Assembly: GCF_963924675.1 (NCBI RefSeq)
Contig: NC_089220.1
Coordinates: forward strand, 112,422,697 to 112,486,696
DNA: 64,000 nt
Reading direction: 5' to 3'
From: Phocoena phocoena
Taxonomy: Eukaryota > Chordata > Mammalia > Artiodactyla > Phocoenidae
A model generated the notes under the pieces. The model was given only the letters and a program-made list of their open reading frames with translations, did not search any database and was not told the DNA's origin. This document shows positions 48,111 through 64,000 of the stretch, in pieces. The stretch's first letter is position 1; every line of letters begins with the position of its first letter. A program made the position numbers and the translations under genes.

Positions 48111-49309
48111 CCAAAGCCTCCAAGAGGCCTCACAAACCTGAGAGTGCGGAGGAATCACCTGCAGAGCTGTAAGAGGGGGAGCTGAGGTTCTGCGAGGTGG
48201 GAAGCGTGGGAATGGGAGGGCAGCGGTGGGTGGGGGAGAGAGGAGGAGAGGAAGCAGGCGGAGTGTGAGGCTTGGCGTAGAGAGGCTTGGTGAGCTCCTT
48301 TCGGGACAGTGGCCGTGATGACAGGAAGGGGTCAAGGCACCAGCAGCCAGGGCCCAAGTGTGTCCCCAACCACACTTTCACAGGTCAAATGTCTCTCCCC
48401 ACCCTCGACTGTGAGCTTCTAGCGCTCGGCCTGAAACTTGGTCATCTCTCCATCCTCGACTGTGCCCAGGAAATCTTGGGAGGACAGCCTTTCTGAGGTA
48501 GGTCGCCTCCCCTTCTCAGAAATGGACCTGACATCGGCCTTCACTCCCAGCAGCACAAGACTGGAGGTAAGCATTATGAGAGGTGTTTTCCTCTTCTACC
48601 TGCTGGGGCATGCAAGCCTCAACTCCAACCCTATCTCGGCACCGATGGGCAACCCACTGGCAAACACAGAATTTTCTGGCCAGGGCCTGCCACCTGGCCC
48701 CTCTGGCCCTCTGCTGTGACGATAAGACCTGGACAAACAAGGACTGTGGTTCAAAGGGGCGATGCTTTCACTCAAGTTTGTGCAACCAGTACAAGACAGA
48801 GCTGTCAGCCAAACTGTAGCCCCAGATGGGCATTCTTGCTACCTGCTGGAAGCTTCTCCGCTGTAAGCCTGAGAGGACAACCGGCTCCAGATAAATGACC
48901 CCTGTGTGTACAGTCCAACTGTCCTTTCTTAGGCTGAGAATAGACTGCTTTATCCTGATCGTCACTCCTTTTTTCAAATGTTCAACTCCCTTTCTTGTAT
49001 GAAGTAACAGTAGGCAATCGTTTGTGCTGATTTACAATGACTGACAAAATACGGAGCTGGAAACCACGTTAGTCCCTAGTTCTAGAGAGATCTTGCCCAT
49101 GGCTGCATGACAGCCAAGAGCCTGGGAACCATCCCGGGCCAGCCCTGCCTCCCTGAGGGCACTGCCCTGCATTTCCTATCCTGCCCCTTCCGTAAATAAA
49201 TCCCTCTTCCTTCAGAAATGCACCCTTAGTGAATTAGAGAGCGGGGTCAGCCCACAACCATCTGAATTTAAGCTTAAAAAAGACGGTGGAGGTTTTCAGG
49301 GTCCTGATG
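48111..49309. other. Unique intergenic sequence, nothing recognised
   Basis: No repeat of known type, no gene. Short open frames lack domains. Confidence 0.4.
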
Positions 49310-49317
49310 TGACGTCA
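49310..49317. promoter_or_regulatory. Full CRE palindrome TGACGTCA
   Basis: A complete CREB/ATF-type palindrome about 2.35 kb beyond the TLE3 stop codon, in AT-rich, non-repetitive sequence. An 8-mer can occur by chance; binding is not shown. Confidence 0.3.
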
Positions 49318-49769
49318 CAGACACTTTGCAACTTCACTGGAAGTTCATCACACTTCATTTTTTTCCCAAAAAGTTTTGCAGTGACAGCTGCATAGGACTT
49401 CGGTGTTACCTGTGGGCTTCCCCTCAGGGGAAGTTAAGCACTCCCCTTAACTGTCCTGTGCGATCACTTTTTAGGGGCAGGGGCAGCATGGCAGTGCTTT
49501 GAAGAGCTCACGTTTATGGATGACAAAGGAAGCTGCCCAGGATCCAGGACATGGGGGTGACAGCGCCCCGCTCTCTTCTTGGGGGCGGGGGAGGCAATTA
49601 AAACGCAACAATCAAACCAACCTTTAAATAGTAACTTTTAAAAATATAAAAACAGCTCATTACAATGACTTTTCATTTTCTCTTTTCTTCAGGAATCAAC
49701 TTGTCTTCCACCCTCCCTTGTGGGAAGAACCTTAACAAGAGGTGGCAGCTGAGCAGATTCTGAGACCCA

Positions 49770-49797
49770 GAGAGAGGAGGGAGAGAGGGAGGGAGAA

Positions 49798-49835
<38 letters not shown>
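49770..49835. repeat. (GA)n(CAGA)n purine-rich microsatellite
   Basis: gagagaggaggg, then (ga)n, then cagacagacagacagaca. Its layout repeats that of the tract at 50683-50764. Confidence 0.93.
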
Positions 49836-49837
<2 letters not shown>

Positions 49838-50468
49838 TCTGGATACGTCTCCCCAGCCTTAGAAAGGGAACGCACCTTGCGTCTCTGCAGCCTCCCATGC
49901 CAGGTTGGGGGAGGGGCTCACCCAGGAACAAGAGTGGGAGGGGGGTAGGGGCGTGGTTCACCAGAGCCCCTCCTTCCTTCTCACCAGACAGAATCACACA
50001 TTATAAAATAATCCATAAAAATGCAGTATAAAAATTATCTTCCATATGCTACATCCATGGAGAGCCCACCACCAGGACTCACGACGCCCTTTAGCTTTTC
50101 CTTAGAAGAAGAAAAAATAAGACCAAAAGGAAAAAAGGAAAAAAAAAAAAAAAACCCCAAAGACCAAAAACCCACCAAAATCCTAACACCTCAGAACATT
50201 TTGGTACCAAAAAGTGGCACCTGCAGGAGACGATATTCTAGCTGTAAGCTGTCTGGGCTCCTAAGAGAGACGGGAAGCTACAAGAAGTCGGCCCAGTGCG
50301 CCCCCAGTCCAACCCCAAGTCCCCTCTCCCCAGCCAGGGGGGAGATAAACCTCAGACTCACAGCTCTGCAGGTTAAATACACACTTTCCCTCTAAGGAGA
50401 GAGGAGGAGGTCAGAGGCAGGAAAGGGGAGAGAAGGCATTTTACGAAAGGACATCACTTCTAATTCCT

Positions 50469-50474
50469 TTTATT
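50469..50474 (-). terminator. Candidate polyadenylation signal for TLE3
   Basis: Minus-strand AATAAA (plus tttatt), about 1.2 kb after the stop codon, directly downstream of a T-run of about 22 in transcript sense. Cleavage would be expected around 50,445-50,460. The motif is seen; its use is inferred. Confidence 0.5.
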
Positions 50475-50682
50475 CAAATTAAAAAAAAAAAAAAAAAAAA
50501 AGCACCCACATCAGTTGCTATTTTTTCTCTGGTAGCTCCCTGAGCTGAGTCGTTATGCTTTCCTCTAACTTCGTATCCTTTTTAGGTTGTGTCCGAAGAT
50601 TAAGAAGGGCCGGAGACAGAGTGGCTTTGAACTTCCATTTCTCACCACAATAACCAAATGTGCACCAAAGAGAGATGGAGGT

Positions 50683-50728
50683 CAGGGTGGGAGGGAGGGA
50701 AGGAGGGAGGGAGAGAGAAAGGGGGAGG

Positions 50729-50764
<36 letters not shown>
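50683..50764. repeat. (GGGA)n(GA)n(CAGA)n purine-rich microsatellite in TLE3 3'UTR
   Basis: gggagggagggaaggaggg passes into (ga)n and ends cagacagaca. In the TLE3 transcript it reads as a UCUG/UC pyrimidine tract. Confidence 0.93.
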
Positions 50765-50765
<1 letters not shown>

Positions 50766-51083
50766 TGGGTCAGACACCTGAAAGGGGAGCATGGAGCTCA
50801 GGAGACTACAGAAAAACCCACCATTTCTGCTGCCGTCAGCCCGGGCTGGCACCCATCTCAAGCTCTGTCAATCCGTCAGTCTATCTGGAGCTTGGTCCTG
50901 ACACGCCTCAATCGATTCCCAGGTCCACATGCGGATACACTTGTCCAGGGGGGTACCTGATAGCCAACCTGGCTGCCAGCCGTAGTGCCTCTCCTCCACC
51001 CCAGGAGTTTTCTCCCCGTTCTACTCCCTCTCCATTCTGCACCCCGCTCCCTGCCTCCCCTTCCCAGATGGGAACTTTTGTTG

Positions 51084-51113
51084 TTTTTTTTTTTTTTTTA
51101 AAAAAAAAAAAAA
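51084..51113. repeat. T16A14 palindromic tract in TLE3 3'UTR
   Basis: Sixteen T followed at once by fourteen A. It could pair as a hairpin with almost no loop. Confidence 0.9.
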
Positions 51114-51667
51114 GAAAGAAAAAAGCCACCACCACGAGTGGATTACAAATACAGCAGGCGAAATACACGGCTGGCGTTGCCGGTGGGAAGGGGCCTCCTC
51201 CCCCCGCTGACCAGTCCGAGACAGGAGTCTGTTATTTACACTTTTCACAAACCTTGCACGCTGCACAGCCAGGGACGTGAAACCCCCCCTCCCCTGGCAC
51301 AAACGTGTGGTCCACGCTCCAGTGTCCCCGAGCCAGGGCAGGGGAACACATCAAAAACAAGAGGGGAAGGAAAGATTCATGAGGGCGTCTGTGGGGAGCC
51401 GGAGCCACGAGCCCCCGAATAAATCTATGTGTAGCATCTGCCAGGATCGGTAAGGGGAGGAGAGGAGAAATCCATCAGAGTCCGTGAGTCCCATCAATCC
51501 ACGCCTGGGAGTCCCGACTGTGACGGGGGCACCTTCTCAGCCGCCGGAGCACAGCGCTGGCCCACTCGCCGCCCATCCTCCACGTCCACGGAGCCCCTCG
51601 CCGGGGTCTCCCCGGCACAGCTGAGTCTGTCTCTCCCGGAGTTTGACAGCCCTGTTACAGTCCTTGT

Positions 51668-61737
<10,070 letters not shown>

Positions 61738-64000
61738 CTGGAAGCAAGGAGGAGAGTGAGTATGAACATTTCATGCACATATTGACATAGCTAAGTGACT
61801 CAGAAGGTCTGCTGAGGTGTCGTGTGCGTCCTGCAGGTCTCAGCTCCATCGGAAGTTCCCCAGGGACGCCTTCCCAGCTCCCCAGACTCGGTTCCTCTGG
61901 GAGCGACCCCGGGAGCACGACGATTCTCTTTTATAGCTGCCATTAGGTAATTAACCCAGCACGGGCCCTTTGCCTCTGGCCTATGAGACTGTATGCCTCA
62001 TGAGGGCGGGGGTCACGCCTGTGTCCCCCACCACCCATCTGTGCCTGCCACAGAGATTTGCTCAAAGAATGGATAAGCTCAATCTGCACTGGGTCTCGAA
62101 AGATGGATCTGAGCCGACAAACTGGGGCCAAGTGCAATACTTCATCTGCTGAACCCGACAGGAGCGGGGAGACTGACCGGGACGGGGATCGCCGGGGTGC
62201 CAAAAGGCCTCCTAAGTGGAGGTGGGCGATGGGGCATTTTGTGCGAACACCCTACAACTACAGCATGGCCTCCTACAACTTTAGAGAAACACCAGAGTTA
62301 TAAAGAAACAGATAAATGCAATGTCATGAAGCCTTTCCCCTCTTAAGACAGGAAAAGGTACAGAGGACAGGTAGACTCCCCCGCTTTGTAATGACAGGAA
62401 AGGAGGGGCCCCAAGACAATGGGCAACGTGCCCAAGGTCCCCCAGCAGCAGGCAACACGAAGGAAACCCAAGTTTTTCAGGCCTGGAAGAGACTTAGCAA
62501 GTTCTCCCTTCAACTACAAAGCAAGTGAGGACGAGGAGAGTTTGGAATTTCAGGCCTGGGAAGAGGAAAGGTGGGCCAACAGGCGAGGCAGGAGAAGCAC
62601 CCGCCAGTGGGCCCGGGGACGGAGCGGTGCTGGAAGGGGAGAGCTGCCCGCAGAGGAGGACCCTGGCTGGTGGTGTGATGGGTAACCAGGAACGGGCTGG
62701 GAGCAGGGAGGGAGGAGCTACGGGCAGGGGTACCTGCCAGCAAACCTCTGTGCCAAGAGAAAAATACCACAACCCCCTCTAGGGGGCTGCCGAGGTTTGC
62801 CCCTTCCTAAGAGACCACGCGACCCCGTCCCCGCTTCGCTCAGCACCCTCTTCAGGGCACCTGCCCTGGATCAGGCCTGGGGCTGGACGCCAGGTGTGGA
62901 GGAAAGAACAAGACACAGTCCCTGCCCTCCAAGAGCTCACAATCCAGCTGGAGGGAAGGCGAAGTCCACTTCATCCCCATCCCCAGGGGTGTGTGACGAG
63001 GCCACGTGGGGACCCAGAGAGACGTCTGCTCAGAGGAGAAGGGCACCAAGAGGCAGGTGGAAAGACTCCCCACTTCCCCAGAGGCCGGGGACGGTGTTCC
63101 GGGGTGGGGTGGCGGGGGGAGTGGTGCGGGAACCAGCCACAGAACTTTATTTCCTCCCCTAAGCCGGTTTCTGGGCAGCCCTTCCCTGCCAAGCTTCTGC
63201 CTGAAGCAAATTAAAATGGCAGAGTTATCAAGCCTTGAAGAAAATATGGAGGTTATAATGGAAGTACAGCTCAACCCTCCCCGCAGCCGGGCAGGCGCGG
63301 CGGCGATACACGCACAGCCGTGATTCAATTAGCCGGGGCGAGCGCCGGCAGAAAAGTCGCCGTCATTTCATTTCAGTTCCTCTGACGGTGGCCACCCCGG
63401 GCTAAGCAGAAGCGCTCCCAGCCCCTCTGCCCTCGGGTGGGCAGGCGGGGAGGAAAGGGGGGGCGCGCGGCTGCTCGTGTTTCTCCCCGCAACCAGGGCC
63501 ACGGCTCAGAGAACAGCGGGCTCTTTCTTCTCCTGCAGCCAGGCTGAAAACCCTCGCTGCTACCGGAGGAGAGTCCTGTCAGGCGTTTAGCGGCATCGAT
63601 CCAGCCCGCCTCTGACTGGCAGGCGGCCAAAAAACTAAGTATTTTTTATTGCTTCGGCTAGGCAAGGAAATATGAATGGAGCTACCTCTAATTGGACTCC
63701 AGACTAACCCCTCTGGGACAGCTTCCAGCCCATCCAGCCGGCCCCCCTCCCACTCCGACACGGCCCTGTCTTTCCTGCCGGGGCCTCATCTGTTGACAAC
63801 CTGGTTTCCAAAGGGCTGATTACGTTTGTCTACACTCCCTCCAACACCACGGCCGCGTGCACACATGTGAGCCCCTACTGCCTGTCCCCGGGACGCCCCA
63901 CACCCCCTCCCGGCCCAGGGCGGCATCCCGATTCATTTCCACGGAGTTTTCCAGTGGCCCAAGGCTGGCCCCTCTGCCCTGAGTCTGGATGTCGGCGAGC
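61738..64000 (-). other. TLE3 intron, partial; no exon recognised
   Basis: Both strands were read for the preceding TLE3 exon and none was recognised. The intron has no SINE or L1. Two AT-rich islands in GC-rich surroundings, about 63180-63330 and 63630-63710, look like conserved intronic elements. Confidence 0.6.
63180..63330. promoter_or_regulatory. Possible conserved intronic element in TLE3
   Basis: Non-repetitive, AT-rich sequence (caaattaaaatggcag, gattcaattagcc) set inside GC-rich intron. Such blocks near developmental regulators are often enhancers. Function is inference; no alignment was possible. Confidence 0.3.

Larger units (their letters stand above)
50450..51667 (-). other. TLE3: TLE3 3' untranslated region (lower end uncertain)
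   Basis: This follows the TAA stop directly. The lower limit is set by the only canonical AATAAA I found on the minus strand between 49,000 and 51,667. The stretch holds a 16-T/14-A palindrome (51084-51113), a purine-rich tract (50683-50763) and a long A-run (50480-50501); on the transcript the purine and A tracts read as pyrimidine or T tracts. A longer form using a variant signal nearer 49,500 cannot be excluded, because AT-rich, UTR-like sequence continues to about 49,610. Confidence 0.6.

Noticed and set aside
61738..64000. Preceding TLE3 exon upstream of the NNSVSPSES exon
   Set aside because: I read both strands for the expected GP/CcN text and splice sites and recognised none. The exon is presumably beyond the window.

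Overview
The window is mammalian nuclear DNA. It has split exons with GT/AG borders, MIR, L2, L1 and hAT fossils, and at least fifteen tRNA-derived SINEs whose heads read like ggcttccctggtggcgca, the CHR-1/CHR-2 type of whales, hippos and their relatives. Several copies are young, with long A-tails and near-perfect target duplications, and no BovB or Bov-tA copy was seen. I therefore infer a cetacean, probably a toothed whale or dolphin; the species is not determined.

The only protein gene I can support is the 3' half of TLE3, a Groucho/TLE transcriptional co-repressor, on the minus strand at 51,668-61,737. Twelve coding exons join in frame to 574 residues and a stop. They cover part of the CcN region, the SP region and the whole C-terminal WD40 propeller. 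The N-terminal Q and GP regions must lie beyond base 64,000. The 3'UTR runs to lower coordinates, with one canonical AATAAA candidate at 50,469-50,474. Bases 61,738-64,000 are the next TLE3 intron.

Bases 1 to about 50,000 are the intergenic flank downstream of TLE3. They contain repeats and unique sequence but no supportable gene. By region: 0.6-3.3 kb holds L1 remnants carrying two SINEs; 5.5-5.7 kb a hAT element with a perfect 8-bp target duplication; 7.2-9.8 kb two diverged 370-bp copies of an unidentified sequence in inverted orientation; 13.3-14.9 kb an L1 carrying two SINEs; 19.1 kb a short minisatellite; 34.8-35.5 kb a CpG island away from any recognised gene; and 41-45 kb a nest in which an antisense L1 is cut by an LTR, itself cut by a SINE, with three more SINEs nearby. 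Several AT-rich, non-repetitive blocks look like conserved non-coding elements and could regulate TLE3, but that can only be tested by alignment.

I did not find an undescribed multi-gene system. The items most worth a second look are the inverted duplicate at 7.2/9.4 kb, the tandem 5' splice sites in TLE3 that would add or drop five residues, and the CpG island at 35 kb.
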